DNA of 64,000 bases from Oceanospirillaceae bacterium UBA2001 (GTDB taxonomy: Bacteria > Pseudomonadota > Gammaproteobacteria > Pseudomonadales > Balneatricaceae). Under the pieces are notes generated by a model. That model saw only the letters and a program-made list of their open reading frames with translations, was not told the origin of the DNA and made no database searches. A program made the position numbers and the translations under genes. Positions 8,213 through 17,984 of this stretch are shown one piece after another. Location of the stretch: contig DDCR01000003.1 of the NCBI GenBank assembly GCA_002335115.1, positions 1 to 64,000 on the forward strand, given 5' to 3'. Numbering within the stretch: position 1 is the first letter of the stretch; each line of letters begins with the position of its first letter.

Positions 8213-9097
8213 CTACTGCACCTGCTCCCTGAGGCTTTCCAGGTGTCTTTGCCTAAAGCCTTGGTCAGTGAGCGCCCGCTGGGTTAAGAACTTGGCATCG
8301 ATGTTGAGTCCAAAATTTATGGTTTTTATGTTCATATTGGTTAAACGCTGGCTCACTAAGTTTTTGAAGGTCACACTGCGAGCTAGCCAAATACCATTAA
8401 TTTGCTCTACTTTAGCTGCCAATACATGCTTAATGGCGTTGCCATGCTTATCAAACATTTGTATTTTTAAGCTGATGAAACGTTCGCTATCAACCCAAGT
8501 CCTTAGTTTGCCATAGCGTGTGTGTTTTATACCTTCTACTGTAGGCACGGATTCAATGACTGCCACAGGCCGGCCCTTATAGTTACCCCTTTGTAATATT
8601 TTATAGGTGTAATGATCAAGTTTGCCCGTTTCTTGATCTTCGGTACTTATTTCTGAACCAAACACGCTCGTCGGTTCCGTGTTCTCTTCATTACGGCCTG
8701 AAGCAATGCGTTTGACTTTGCCTAGCGCTGATAAATAGAGCCATGTCTCATTATCTTGTTCACTCGCATCGTAGGTATAAGTCAACATGCCAATGCCTTT
8801 TTCACTTGCAGGCTCCAGTATGATGGTAATTGATTGGCTGTCTTTATTGTCAGTTCCAAGATTAATTTGTGCGCTTTCTAAAACTTTGATGCGGGGCTTT
8901 TCCACACATTTAAGCTTGCCATTATGGGTACCGTATTTACAGCTCGTAAGTTGGAGCAGATTAAAAGAGGAGTCGGTAGTAAGCAATTGGTTATCATTCA
9001 TTTTTTGCACTATCTCACGAGCCGTCATTTCAGCTTGCGCAAAGCCAGTGATTAATAGGCTAAGGCCAATGAGAGCGATGTTAGTGTGAGAACCCAT
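8213..9097 (-). CDS. LolA-like periplasmic outer-membrane lipoprotein-sorting family protein
   Basis: A 294-residue exported protein of the LolA-like family often annotated as outer membrane lipoprotein-sorting protein (TP0789 type, Pfam LolA_like). The signal peptide ends at GFAQA. Typical segments are EIVQKMNDNQ after the signal, a WLYLSALGKVKRIA-like strand near the middle and SVFGSEISTED, all in the half-barrel core that binds a lipid-like ligand. The start chosen is ATG at 9097, which overlaps the RND stop codon as TGATG and has a GGAG site 7 bases upstream; GTG at 9100 is possible. With the RND protein upstream and the barrel downstream it probably carries a hydrophobic substrate across the periplasm. 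The cargo is unknown. Confidence 0.82.
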   Translation of the reverse strand: MGSHTNIALIGLSLLITGFAQAEMTAREIVQKMNDNQLLTTDSSFNLLQLTSCKYGTHNGKLKCVEKPRIKVLESAQINLGTDNKDSQSITIILEPASEKGIGMLTYTYDASEQDNETWLYLSALGKVKRIASGRNEENTEPTSVFGSEISTEDQETGKLDHYTYKILQRGNYKGRPVAVIESVPTVEGIKHTRYGKLRTWVDSERFISLKIQMFDKHGNAIKHVLAAKVEQINGIWLARSVTFKNLVSQRLTNMNIKTINFGLNIDAKFLTQRALTDQGFRQRHLESLREQVQ

Positions 9098-11805
9098 CAC
9101 GTATCTCCTTTAAACTGTAGATTATCAATCACGTTTGGTTGGCCAAACTTAGGCTTGAAAAACATAATTAAGGCGGGGAAAAAAAGTAAATCACATAATA
9201 ACGCCACAAAAATAGCTAAAGAACCAAACGCACCTACCTTAGCAAGGCCTAAATAATTGCTAAAGCTAAGCATAAAAAAGCCACAGCCAAGTACCAAACT
9301 TGTGTAAGTGACGGCTTGCCCTACTTGCTTGATGGTGTCTACCAAGGCCAAGCGCATGTCACTGTGTTTGGCGAGTGCCATGCGGTAGTGGGTTATAAAA
9401 TGAATAGTATCATCAACGGCAATACCTATAATCAGTGGGGCGATCATCAAGGTGTCTGTATCTAAAGGTATGTCCAACAATCCCATGAGCCCAAAGGCTA
9501 AGGTCGCCGGTATCATATTAGGAATAATAGACAAAAGACCTGCTTGAACTGAACCTAAAGTGAGTACTAACAAACCAGAGATAAGCACCATGGCAAGGGC
9601 TAAACTTTTAAACTGGTTATTACTCATGTCGTCCATCAGCCTCATCATCATGGCTAAGGTGCCCGTAACGTGGACGTCCATGTTGGGGTATTGAGTTTGA
9701 TGGGGCGCAAAGGCTTGTTCAATATCGATTTGCACCTGCTCAAAAAAATCAGCATATTCACTAGAGCCTGCATTACGCAGTTTCACACTAATGTGACTCT
9801 GACTATAATCATCATTCACTATGGCGCGCCGCTCTTCTGGGTTTGAACTATTAAATAAATACAGTAGTTGCGCCACAGCAATATTGTCATTGGGAATGGT
9901 TTTATAAGCATCGCTGCCATCTTGCATAATGGCATGGGTATCTTTAACTAGATTGGCGAGGGAATATGTGCGAATAATGTGCTGAGCGTATTTAGCTTTA
10001 ATATCACTTTGTAACTGATCCATCGTTTTTAATATGTCGGCTTGCATTAGAGCATCAGACTGATTCATGTTGATGAAGATTTCTAAGCTACCTGTGCCCA
10101 TCATGTGTTCATCAACAATCGTATAAGCGGTCCTTAACGGAGAGCCCTCACGATAAAGCTCTGCAATATTAGAATCGATCTTAACTTGGGTTGCACCATA
10201 CAAACAAAGAGCAAATAAACTCACAAACATGCAATTGATTAAGAGCTTATACCCCTCCACAAAGGTGGGGATTTTATCCAACAAATCCTGCAGCCAAATA
10301 CCACTGAGCAGCCATTGCAAACCGCTACGATAAACCAGTCTGCGCGCAGGCCATGACACTAGCCAAAGGAGTTTAATCAATCTAGTCATCGGCCATAATA
10401 AAAAGGATAAGCGCAAACGCCAGCCATGCATGGGTAGGCTGGATTTTTGCTTCGGCATGGGATGCCATAAATCCATGAGCACGGGTAGTAGAAAAATAGT
10501 GTACAAAAAGGCTAACAGGACACCCGCAGCAGAAGTGACACCAAACATCACGAACTGGGGCATACCCGTAATGGTTAATGCTGCCATGCCCGCCATGGTG
10601 GTAATAGTGGTCAGTAAAATAGGTAGCCCAGTTTTTGCATAGGCTTTTGACAGCGCTTGCTCATGCTCCTGCTCTTGCTGGCGGAAATACACATAGCTGC
10701 TCATCACATGAACACAATCAGCCACCCCAACAGCCACAATTAACATCACGGTAAGGCTAATGAGGGTGCTGGATTCTAACCCCAGCCAGCCTAAAGTGCC
10801 CACCACAAACAGGGCACTAATGCCGATCGCAGCCTGGGGCCATAAGACTGCGCTCACAGAACCAAATAGAGTCCACAATAGTAGGTTAATCACCAGCACC
10901 ATACCTAATAGTAAGACCGCCGCCTGTTTCAAATCATCTACCGCAAGCTCGACCAAAGACGCATTACCAATGGGATAAAAGTGAAATTGCTCTACCATTT
11001 CGGGTTGTTGGTATAAGCGACTCACTGCTTCCATAAACGAGAGATAAAGCCCTGAGTCCATATCTTCAAAACGCATAGGATTTGATTGGTCTGCCGTATC
11101 AACAGCAGAAAAAATAGGGCCCTCAAAATTGCCTGCCCAGTCCAATTCATCATCTTCCATCAGGTCAGCAGCGTTTGCTTGAAGATTTTGAGAGATCGGA
11201 ACTGAGCCAAAATCTGTGGTCAACATGATGGCGCCAAAGCGGTAATTATCTGAAAAAAGGAACAAAGGCAAATTGCTTTGGGCCATTGCGGTAGCTTTAA
11301 CTTGCTGAGTCTGGTCTTTATCCATAATTAAATTTTGGATCAAACGTGGAGAACTTAGGGTGTCGTCGTCATGGGTTTGAATACGCACATTGGTGAGGGA
11401 TTGAACCCGTTTGATGTGGTTCAGTTCAAGTGCCAGATCTGGTGTAATTCCAGCATTATTTAATCGGGTTTGTGGAATTTCTTGCCAGCGACTTAGGCTG
11501 GTGGTCAGTTGGTCGATTAACCGTAAGGAGTCCACCGAAAACACATCGCCATCTTTAGCTTCATAAACGATGAATAAACCATCATCACTGCCAAACTGCT
11601 TACGAAACTCATCGAGGCTTTCTAGCACTGGATCATCTTCGCTAAACCATGAATCAACGGTTACATCAATCACAAATCGAGTGCTACCAACCCCCATAAA
11701 CAGGGTACTTGCAAGCACAAAGGTGATAATCCACCAACGCCAGGGCCTAATGTAGTTTGGCACACTTTCAAAAAAGTCACTAAGGCTAAAGAGAAAGGAT
11801 TTCAA
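9097..11805 (-). CDS. RND/MMPL-superfamily exporter
   Basis: A 902-residue inner-membrane transporter of the MMPL-like RND superfamily (COG1033 type). It has the duplicated layout: one N-terminal helix (about 24-42), a large periplasmic domain (about 43-290), a helix bundle, then the same again. Conserved acidic residues expected in the proton pathway are present: Asp363 in GVADCVHV and Asp798-Asp799 in GIAVDDTIHF. Such proteins export lipids and other hydrophobic compounds. The frame starts with TTG at 11805; no in-frame ATG lies close by, and a weak AGGA is upstream. It is the first gene of a three-gene leftward operon with the LolA-like and barrel genes. No regulator is adjacent. Confidence 0.88.
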   Translation of the reverse strand: MKSFLFSLSDFFESVPNYIRPWRWWIITFVLASTLFMGVGSTRFVIDVTVDSWFSEDDPVLESLDEFRKQFGSDDGLFIVYEAKDGDVFSVDSLRLIDQLTTSLSRWQEIPQTRLNNAGITPDLALELNHIKRVQSLTNVRIQTHDDDTLSSPRLIQNLIMDKDQTQQVKATAMAQSNLPLFLFSDNYRFGAIMLTTDFGSVPISQNLQANAADLMEDDELDWAGNFEGPIFSAVDTADQSNPMRFEDMDSGLYLSFMEAVSRLYQQPEMVEQFHFYPIGNASLVELAVDDLKQAAVLLLGMVLVINLLLWTLFGSVSAVLWPQAAIGISALFVVGTLGWLGLESSTLISLTVMLIVAVGVADCVHVMSSYVYFRQQEQEHEQALSKAYAKTGLPILLTTITTMAGMAALTITGMPQFVMFGVTSAAGVLLAFLYTIFLLPVLMDLWHPMPKQKSSLPMHGWRLRLSFLLWPMTRLIKLLWLVSWPARRLVYRSGLQWLLSGIWLQDLLDKIPTFVEGYKLLINCMFVSLFALCLYGATQVKIDSNIAELYREGSPLRTAYTIVDEHMMGTGSLEIFINMNQSDALMQADILKTMDQLQSDIKAKYAQHIIRTYSLANLVKDTHAIMQDGSDAYKTIPNDNIAVAQLLYLFNSSNPEERRAIVNDDYSQSHISVKLRNAGSSEYADFFEQVQIDIEQAFAPHQTQYPNMDVHVTGTLAMMMRLMDDMSNNQFKSLALAMVLISGLLVLTLGSVQAGLLSIIPNMIPATLAFGLMGLLDIPLDTDTLMIAPLIIGIAVDDTIHFITHYRMALAKHSDMRLALVDTIKQVGQAVTYTSLVLGCGFFMLSFSNYLGLAKVGAFGSLAIFVALLCDLLFFPALIMFFKPKFGQPNVIDNLQFKGDT

Positions 11806-11914
11806 AGATGTGTCCTGGTCAGGTATAAAACGATCAATTCATCTCATACTTTAACACGACCAGTTATCTGATGGCATATGAGTAAATGGTCATATGCGCT
11901 GGCACAGTAATCAA

Positions 11915-11940
11915 AAAAGCCCGCGTGATTGCGGGCTTTT
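11915..11940 (-). terminator. Rho-independent terminator of the 72-residue membrane protein gene
   Basis: Ten-base arms (AAAAGCCCGC at 11915-11924 and its complement at 11931-11940) enclose a 6-base loop. Read leftward the hairpin ends in a run of six U residues, the form of an intrinsic terminator. It lies 20 bases beyond the stop codon of the small gene at 11961 and before the RND gene start, so it separates the two leftward transcripts. Confidence 0.85.
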
Positions 11941-11960
11941 AAAACGCTAATTATCAGGCT

Positions 11961-12179
11961 TTAGCGATTGAACAACGAGTAAATGACAGCGATTGAAGCT
12001 AAGCCTACCAATCCTTCGCCACCTAATGTGCCAACAATGTCGAGTACATTATCAACGACTCCAACTCCTACAAATGCTACTTGAGCACCAAAAATCACCT
12101 CTAAAACAATGGCTAGTGCGATCAGCGCTATGCCTGCTTCAGTGAGTTTTTTAATAGAACTTACGATATTGTCCATCAT
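11961..12179 (-). CDS. Small hydrophobic membrane protein of unknown function
   Basis: A 72-residue protein, not recognised as a characterised family. Residues 1-12 are amphipathic with two lysines, about 14-40 are a long hydrophobic segment, and about 51-70 a second one beginning at a GGEGLVG motif and ending SLFNR. No signal peptidase site is evident, so two transmembrane helices in the inner membrane are likely. The ATG pair at 12174-12179 has an AAGAGG site about 8 bases upstream, and the gene has its own intrinsic terminator, so it is a real, singly transcribed gene. I recall similar small proteins annotated as hypothetical in marine gammaproteobacteria. Size and shape also resemble filamentous-phage coat proteins or holins, but no phage genes are near. 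Confidence 0.7.
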   Translation of the reverse strand: MMDNIVSSIKKLTEAGIALIALAIVLEVIFGAQVAFVGVGVVDNVLDIVGTLGGEGLVGLASIAVIYSLFNR

Positions 12180-12235
12180 ATGTTTTGCCTCTTAAGCTTA
12201 ATTATTTTTCTTAGGCCAAGCTCTGAATTAGCATT

Positions 12236-12265
12236 CTGACCACGAACATCATATCAGCATATAAT
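12236..12265 (+). promoter_or_regulatory. Probable sigma-70 promoter for the TPR lipoprotein
   Basis: A perfect TATAAT at 12260-12265 lies 18 bases downstream of CTGACC (four of six matches to TTGACA) at 12236-12241. It would give a leader of about 65 bases before the lipoprotein start at 12338. This is a by-eye consensus match only. Confidence 0.4.
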
Positions 12266-12337
12266 TAATTTGCAAAGTTTTACAAAAATTTACGCTACAG
12301 GTAATAAAAACTTCAATTTGAGTACTACCCTTAAATC

Positions 12338-12613
12338 ATGGAAAGGTCTTTGGGCGTTTTATTAAGTTTGGGGCTGTTATTGTTGCTGGGGATTAGTGGC
12401 TGCAGTACGAAAAGCCCTATGACTCCACAGCAGCAGTTGGCTGCAGACATCTATGCCCAATTGGCTTTAGGTTACATGGCCAGTGGGCATCTCGTGTTAG
12501 CTGAGCAACGTTTAAATAAGGCCATTGAGCTGAAGCCTAATGGTGCCCTTACATTAAAAGCAGCCAAACAATGGCGAACCTTGCAGAGTATGCAGACACT
12601 CGAGGCGGAATAA
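12338..12613 (+). CDS. Small TPR-type lipoprotein, PilF-like
   Basis: A 91-residue lipoprotein. Residues 1-22 are a lipoprotein signal peptide ending in the lipobox GISGC, with the acylated cysteine at 22. The mature part has one clear tetratricopeptide unit, with the pattern AQLALGYMASGHLVLAEQRL followed by NKAIELKPNGA (about residues 40-71). The sequence resembles the first repeat of PilF/PilW-type pilotins, but those proteins are about 250 residues with several repeats, so this is either a short relative or a shortened copy. No type IV pilus gene is adjacent; the reduced pilus cluster lies about 24 kb away. The next gene is another lipoprotein about 100 bases downstream. The function is unknown. 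Confidence 0.75.
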   Translation: MERSLGVLLSLGLLLLLGISGCSTKSPMTPQQQLAADIYAQLALGYMASGHLVLAEQRLNKAIELKPNGALTLKAAKQWRTLQSMQTLEAE

Positions 12614-12710
12614 TTGCAGCAATGGGCGTTAAAATGCTGTTTTCCAGATCTTCCTTCGTTATACTAAAGAGGTAATCAAATGAACTGATCCGTTAAAAGG
12701 AAGTTATACT

Positions 12711-13157
12711 ATGTTGAATCTGTCGTTCAAGGCTGTCATGTTAGGGTTAGGGATCGCGTTTATTAGCGCGTGTACTATGCCTGCAACGACAATACCCTCT
12801 GGCGAAGGCTCAACATTAGCCGGTAACAGCCCAGAGGTGACTAATTCCTACGCAGATATTCCTATTTCTGCTAACGATCAATTATCAGTAAACGAGTCTT
12901 TGTTACTAAATACAGGCGAACAATGGATTGGTCGCGCGGTGCTGAAGTCTAAATTAGACCCCGTTCAAGCCTTTGAATATTATATGGCCAAAATGCCTGA
13001 TCAAGGGTGGATCAACATTACTACCGTGCAGTCAAAAACGTCGGTGCTAACCTATGAAAAAGCGGCTCGCGTGGCTACGGTTCAAATAGACAAAGGAACT
13101 CTAGGTGGCAGCCGTATATCGGTCACGGTCTCACCCCGTGACGCCATTGCCCAGTAA
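12711..13157 (+). CDS. Predicted lipoprotein of unknown function
   Basis: A 148-residue protein with a lipoprotein signal peptide (hydrophobic core about 6-18, lipobox FISAC, Cys21). The mature part begins with a Ser/Thr/Asn-rich linker and then has a compact alpha/beta-looking domain from about residue 60 to the end (LLLNTGEQWIGRAV, then YYMAKMPDQGW). I do not recognise a named family. The ATG has an AAGGA site 8 bases upstream. A TATACT element at 12660-12665 may be the -10 of its own promoter. It ends before the convergent glpK gene, with 95 bases between the stop codons and no clear terminator in them. Confidence 0.75.
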   Translation: MLNLSFKAVMLGLGIAFISACTMPATTIPSGEGSTLAGNSPEVTNSYADIPISANDQLSVNESLLLNTGEQWIGRAVLKSKLDPVQAFEYYMAKMPDQGWINITTVQSKTSVLTYEKAARVATVQIDKGTLGGSRISVTVSPRDAIAQ

Positions 13158-13252
13158 CTTCTGCATTAGGACCCACTCCAACCTTTTTTAGTCAAGCAGT
13201 CTGTGATGGGCTGCGGAACCTCTAATTAAAGGTCTCATTACACGGGTATCAA

Positions 13253-14758
13253 TTAATTCTTGCGGGTCTGAGTTTGAGTCTGGGTTTGTATTCTAGCTAC
13301 AGCAGCTAACCAGCCATCATATAATTGATCACGACATTGCTTATCTATTTTAGGCGTAAAGCGCTGATCACTTTGCCACATAGACGTTAATTCGGTTAAA
13401 GATTTGTAGATCTGTGCTTGCAGACCTGCTAAGTAAGCTACCCCTATGGCACTGGTTTCTACGCACGTTGGCCGAGTGACCTCAGCACCGAGTATGTTGG
13501 CCAAATGCGAAAGAAACCAATCATTAACCGCCATGCCTCCATCGACCCTTAATTCTGTGAGTCGCAAGCCATCCTTTTGCATCGCTTTTTGCAGATCTTT
13601 TGTTTGATAAGCCACTGACTGAAGGCCAGCGCTAACAATTTCCTTAATGCCTGTGTCTCTGGTTAGGCCAAAAATTCCCCCTCGGGCTTCAGGGTCCCAA
13701 TAGGGGGCGCCCAGACCAGTAAACGCAGGCACCATATAAACGCCATGGTCAATGGGAGTCTCTTTTGCCAGCCTCTCAACTTCACTGGCGTTATTAATCA
13801 ACTTAAGGCCATCTCTTAGCCACTGGATGGCTGCTCCTGCCACAAAAATACTACCTTCAATGGCATACACGGGCTTATTATTCAGCCGATACGCGACCGT
13901 AGTGAGTAACCTACTGGTGGAGGCTAATGGCTTGTCTCCCGTGTTTAGCATTAGAAAACAACCCGTACCATAGGTGCTTTTGGCCATGCCAGGGGCAAAG
14001 CAAGCTTGTCCAAATAGAGCCGCATGTTGATCACCAGCCACCCCCAGAATGGGTAGCTTTAGGCCTAAAACATGCTCCCCCATATACCCAAAGTCTGCTG
14101 CACTGTCTTTGACCTCAGGCAACATGATCTCAGGGATATTAAAAATTTTTAATAGTGTTTTATCCCAGCATTGTTGATGAATATTAAACAATAAGGTGCG
14201 GGACGCATTGGTGGCATCAGTGGCATAGATTTGACCTTGGCTCAGTTGCCACATCAAGTAAGTATCAACTGTGCCAAACACTAGCTCTCCAGCCTCTGCT
14301 CGATCACGACTACCCTCTACATGATCCAAAATCCAGCTCAACTTAGTGGCAGAGAAATAAGGGTCTAACAATAATCCCGTGCGCTCTGTAACTAGGGTCT
14401 CATGACCAGCTTGTTTGAGTGCTTCACACTGCTTCGCTGTGCGACGGTCTTGCCAGACAATTGCTGGGTAAATAGTTTGGCCCGTTTTTCGATCCCACAC
14501 GAGAGTCGTTTCACGCTGGTTGGTAATGCCAACACAACTAATTTGTTCGATTGAAAGGCCACTACTGGCTAGGCATTCACGACAGGCCTTAATCACCGTA
14601 TCTAAAATATCTTGAGGGGCGTGCTCCACCCAGCCATTATTGGGATAATGCTGCTCAAACTCATATTGGGCAGAGCTAATCACAGTGCCATCTTTTGCAA
14701 AAATAATACACCGCGAACTCGTAGTGCCCTGATCAATTGTTAAAATGTACTGGTTCAT
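13253..14758 (-). CDS. glpK: Glycerol kinase GlpK
   Basis: GlpK phosphorylates glycerol to sn-glycerol 3-phosphate with ATP in the cytoplasm, trapping glycerol that enters by facilitator. The 501-residue protein is a full-length FGGY-family kinase: N-terminal [13 protein letters not shown], then [27 protein letters not shown] and, in the second domain, [13 protein letters not shown]. The extreme C-terminus is a repetitive [11 protein letters not shown] tail that I would not expect in the family. No glpF, glpD or glpR is adjacent, so it seems to be transcribed alone. It is read leftward, with a 360-base non-coding region upstream. Confidence 0.96.
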   Translation of the reverse strand: MNQYILTIDQGTTSSRCIIFAKDGTVISSAQYEFEQHYPNNGWVEHAPQDILDTVIKACRECLASSGLSIEQISCVGITNQRETTLVWDRKTGQTIYPAIVWQDRRTAKQCEALKQAGHETLVTERTGLLLDPYFSATKLSWILDHVEGSRDRAEAGELVFGTVDTYLMWQLSQGQIYATDATNASRTLLFNIHQQCWDKTLLKIFNIPEIMLPEVKDSAADFGYMGEHVLGLKLPILGVAGDQHAALFGQACFAPGMAKSTYGTGCFLMLNTGDKPLASTSRLLTTVAYRLNNKPVYAIEGSIFVAGAAIQWLRDGLKLINNASEVERLAKETPIDHGVYMVPAFTGLGAPYWDPEARGGIFGLTRDTGIKEIVSAGLQSVAYQTKDLQKAMQKDGLRLTELRVDGGMAVNDWFLSHLANILGAEVTRPTCVETSAIGVAYLAGLQAQIYKSLTELTSMWQSDQRFTPKIDKQCRDQLYDGWLAAVARIQTQTQTQTRKN

Positions 14759-15118
14759 TTTTCTGCCTATTATTTTATGGTACTTTTATTTTTATAGCCT
14801 ATGGTTTTTAAGCATATTGCGAAGGTGTTTGGTCTAAGCTAGGGTTTCAAAATATCCCAAGTGTCTCACTATGCGCTTTGCGTTGATATTTTATCGATAT
14901 GGGTATTCGCACATCGAGCAGCTTACAAGCCACCCTGTAGGGACCCCACAGACCATTCAAAGATCTCGATCAACTGACTCCTTGTAGGACAGGTGCGCCG
15001 TTACCACGGAGCATAAACAGTCGTTCTAGCAGTCAAAATAGTAGCCCAAGCTAAGCGACCTAACCCCAGCGACCCTGAGCATCATAAGCCTAACCATAAT
15101 CACCGCAGTAGTTGAGAC
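14759..15118. other. 360-base non-coding region between glpK and ubiD
   Basis: This is the only gap over 300 bases in the window. It must carry the glpK promoter (the AT-rich first 70 bases) and the 3' end of the ubiD transcript. I see no convincing tRNA, hairpin terminator, repeat or ribosome-binding-site-supported frame. One 38-codon rightward frame from ATG 14871 has no ribosome binding site and low-complexity composition. Confidence 0.5.
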
Positions 15119-16612
15119 CTATTGACCGTTTGGATCGCTGGGCATAATACCTAACTCATGCCAAAGCTCATCAATGCGCTGCTTGACAGACTCGTCCATG
15201 GTGATGGTGCGGCCCCATTCACGGGTGGTTTCGCCTTCCCATTTATGGGTGGCATCCATGCCCATTTTAGAACCCAAACCAGAAACAGGTGAAGCAAAGT
15301 CGAGATAATCAATGGGTGTATTTTCTACTAACAAGGTATCCCGTGCTGGGTCCATGCGGGTGGTCATGGCCCATATTACATCCTTCCAGTCACGAGCATT
15401 AACATCATCGTCAGTCACAATAACAAACTTGGTGTACATAAACTGGCGCAGAAAAGACCAAACGCCCATCATCACTCGTTTAGCGTGACCTGGGTATTGC
15501 TTCTTCATGGTCACTATTGCCATGCGATAGGAGCAACCTTCAGGCGGCAGATAAAAATCAGTAATTTCAGGAAACTGTTTTTGTAAAAGTGGTACAAAAA
15601 CTTCATTTAATGCCACGCCCAGTATAGCGGGTTCATCCGGTGGACGTCCGGTGTAAGTACTGTGATAAATAGGGTCTTTACGATGGGTAATGCAGGTCAC
15701 AGTAAATACTGGAAAACGATCAACTTCGTTGTAATAGCCCGTGTGATCTCCAAAAGGGCCTTCGTCTGCCATGTCGTCTGGGGCGATGTAACCCTCTAAA
15801 ATATATTCTGCACTAGCAGGCACTTGCAAGTCATTAGTCAGGCAGGTTGCCACTTCAGTTTTACTGTCACGTAATAGCCCTGCAAAGGCATATTCACTCA
15901 AGGTATCTGGCACTGGTGTGACCGCACCTAAAATAGTGGCCGGGTCAGCACCTAGGGCCACAGCGATCGGAAAGTTTTCACCAGGATGAGCTATTTTCCA
16001 TTCTCTAAAATCTAAAGCCCCACCTCGATGAGATAGCCAGCGCATGATTAAACGGTTTTTACCGATGACTTGTTGACGATAGATGCCTAGATTTTGGCGC
16101 TGCTTATTGGGTCCCCGAGTGATCACCAAAGGCCATGTAATTAACGGCCCTGCATCCTCTGGCCAACTGGTTTGAATGGGTAACTTACTCAAGTCTACCT
16201 CATCACCACGCATGGCATATTGCTGGCATGGTGGCTTACTGATGAGCTTAGGGCTCATATGCAGAACTTTTTTATAGAGGGGTAGCTTGCCTAAGGCATC
16301 TTTAAAACCTTTGGGTGGCTCCGGTTCTTTCAATGAGGCTAAAAGATGGCCTATATCGCGCAAACTTTCAACGCTTTCAGCCCCCATACCAAGGGCCACT
16401 CGTTTGGGTGTGCCAAACAAATTAGCTAATACAGGAGTATCATAGCCTTTGGGATTTTCAAACAGTAAGGCAGGTCCTTCTGCGCGCAGAGTACGATCGC
16501 AGATTTCGGTCATTTCGAGGTACGGATCCACCTCTGTCGTGATGCGCTTGAGCTCACCTTGAGCTTCCAAACCCACAATAAAGTCACGGAGGTCTTTGTA
16601 TTTCATGCTCAT
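15119..16612 (-). CDS. ubiD: 3-polyprenyl-4-hydroxybenzoate decarboxylase UbiD
   Basis: UbiD removes the carboxyl group from 3-polyprenyl-4-hydroxybenzoate in ubiquinone synthesis, using prenylated FMN made by UbiX. The 497 residues equal the length of the E. coli enzyme and align from the first residues ([22 protein letters not shown]). Visible family segments include [28 protein letters not shown], the glutamate-rich [22 protein letters not shown] that contains active-site acids, and the end region [21 protein letters not shown]. It follows rho with 29 bases between them, an order known from Pseudomonas relatives. ubiX is not in the window. Met3 is an alternative start; the first ATG is kept because an AGGC site precedes it. 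Confidence 0.96.
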   Translation of the reverse strand: MSMKYKDLRDFIVGLEAQGELKRITTEVDPYLEMTEICDRTLRAEGPALLFENPKGYDTPVLANLFGTPKRVALGMGAESVESLRDIGHLLASLKEPEPPKGFKDALGKLPLYKKVLHMSPKLISKPPCQQYAMRGDEVDLSKLPIQTSWPEDAGPLITWPLVITRGPNKQRQNLGIYRQQVIGKNRLIMRWLSHRGGALDFREWKIAHPGENFPIAVALGADPATILGAVTPVPDTLSEYAFAGLLRDSKTEVATCLTNDLQVPASAEYILEGYIAPDDMADEGPFGDHTGYYNEVDRFPVFTVTCITHRKDPIYHSTYTGRPPDEPAILGVALNEVFVPLLQKQFPEITDFYLPPEGCSYRMAIVTMKKQYPGHAKRVMMGVWSFLRQFMYTKFVIVTDDDVNARDWKDVIWAMTTRMDPARDTLLVENTPIDYLDFASPVSGLGSKMGMDATHKWEGETTREWGRTITMDESVKQRIDELWHELGIMPSDPNGQ

Positions 16613-16641
16613 AGCCTGCCTAACTCCATGACTTAAGCGAG

Positions 16642-17901
16642 TTACTTGCGCTTCATAGACATGAAGAACTCTTCATTAGTCTTGACGCCTTTAAGCTTAT
16701 CCAATAAAAATTCAGTGGCTTGGCCATCTTCCATTGGATCTAACAACTTACGCAAAATCCACATGCGTTGCAGTTCATCTTCGCGGGTTAATAATTCTTC
16801 CCGACGCGTCGAAGATTTACGAATGTTGATTGCAGGGAAAACTCGACGCTCAGAGATCTTCCGGTCCAGATGGACTTCTGAGTTACCCGTGCCCTTAAAT
16901 TCTTCATAGATCACTTCGTCCATTTTGGAACCCGTTTCAGTGAGAGCCGTCGCAATAATGGTTAAGCTACCCCCTTCTTCAATATTTCGGGCGGCACCAA
17001 AAAAGCGCTTTGGACGTTCTAAAGCATGGGCATCTACACCACCTGTCAATACCTTGCCAGATGAAGGAATCACTGTATTGTAGGCACGTGCTAAACGGGT
17101 AATTGAATCTAACAAAATAATGACGTCTTTTTTGTGTTCTACCAAGCGCTTAGCTTTTTCTACTACCATTTCAGCGACTTGAACATGGCGTGAGGGTGGC
17201 TCATCAAACGTACTTGCTACCACTTCACCGCGCACGGAGCGCTTCATATCGGTCACTTCTTCTGGACGCTCATCGATGAGTAGCACAATTAAATGGCAAT
17301 CTGGGTTATTACGGGTGATAGAGTGTGCAATATTTTGCAGCATCAAGGTCTTACCTGCTTTAGGCGGAGACACAATCAAGGCCCGCTGGCCTTTGCCCAT
17401 AGGCGCTGTTAAATCGATGATACGAGCTGTTAAATCTTCACTGGAGCCATTACCCAGTTCCATGGTCAATCGCTCTGTTGGGAACAGGGGTGTTAAATTT
17501 TCAAATAACAACTTGTGTTTAGCCTCCTCAGGAGGCCCAAAGTTAATGCTACTCACTTTAAGCAAGGCAAAGTATCGTTCACCATCTTTGGGTGGGCGAA
17601 TCTTGCCATCGATGCTATCACCGGTGCGCAGGCTAAACCGACGAATCTGACTGGGTGACACATAAATATCATCAGGGCCTGCTAAATAAGACGCATCTGC
17701 AGAGCGCAAAAAGCCGAAGCCATCTTGCAGGATTTCTAGCACGCCCTGACCAAAGATGTCTTCACCACTTTTCGCATGGCGTTTGAGAATGCTAAAAATA
17801 CAATCTTGTTTGCGTGATCGGGCGATGTTGTCAAGACCCATACTTTGGGCTATCTCGACCAATTCAGGCATCGTTTTAGTTTTTAATTCAGTTAGATTCA
17901 T
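16642..17901 (-). CDS. rho: Transcription termination factor Rho
   Basis: Rho is the hexameric RNA helicase that ends transcription of untranslated RNA. The 419-residue length matches E. coli Rho exactly. The N-terminal helical domain starts [22 protein letters not shown], the RNA-binding cold-shock-like domain contains GFGFLRS, and the ATPase core has Walker A SPPKAGKT, Walker [11 protein letters not shown], plus the Q-loop/R-loop region [22 protein letters not shown]. In many gammaproteobacteria trxA lies directly upstream of rho; here hemY precedes it instead. The 144-base leader holds an imperfect 10-base hairpin at 17963-17984, of interest because rho is autoregulated in its leader in E. 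coli. Confidence 0.98.
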   Translation of the reverse strand: MNLTELKTKTMPELVEIAQSMGLDNIARSRKQDCIFSILKRHAKSGEDIFGQGVLEILQDGFGFLRSADASYLAGPDDIYVSPSQIRRFSLRTGDSIDGKIRPPKDGERYFALLKVSSINFGPPEEAKHKLLFENLTPLFPTERLTMELGNGSSEDLTARIIDLTAPMGKGQRALIVSPPKAGKTLMLQNIAHSITRNNPDCHLIVLLIDERPEEVTDMKRSVRGEVVASTFDEPPSRHVQVAEMVVEKAKRLVEHKKDVIILLDSITRLARAYNTVIPSSGKVLTGGVDAHALERPKRFFGAARNIEEGGSLTIIATALTETGSKMDEVIYEEFKGTGNSEVHLDRKISERRVFPAINIRKSSTRREELLTREDELQRMWILRKLLDPMEDGQATEFLLDKLKGVKTNEEFFMSMKRK

Positions 17902-17962
17902 AGGTAGAGGCGCGCCAGTGCGCTGGGAGAGTAAATAAGTTTAGTAGAGTCGAAAGGCTAAG

Positions 17963-17984
17963 TCAGCCGGTTAAAACCAGCTGA
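17963..17984 (-). promoter_or_regulatory. Hairpin in the rho leader
   Basis: The arms at 17963-17972 and 17975-17984 pair over 10 positions, with one G-U type mismatch and a very short loop (realistically 9 pairs with a 4-base loop). It lies 62 bases upstream of the rho start codon and 61 bases beyond the hemY stop. No U-run follows leftward, so an intrinsic terminator is unlikely; a leader structure is possible. Confidence 0.3.

Noticed and set aside
8139-8516. 125-codon rightward frame opposite the LolA-like and barrel genes
   Set aside because: It is antisense to two coupled genes with clear signal peptides; its Leu/Ser/Cys-rich sequence matches nothing and there is no upstream ribosome binding site.
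14871-14987. 38-codon rightward frame in the glpK-ubiD gap
   Set aside because: No ribosome binding site, no recognisable motif and atypical composition; more likely chance.
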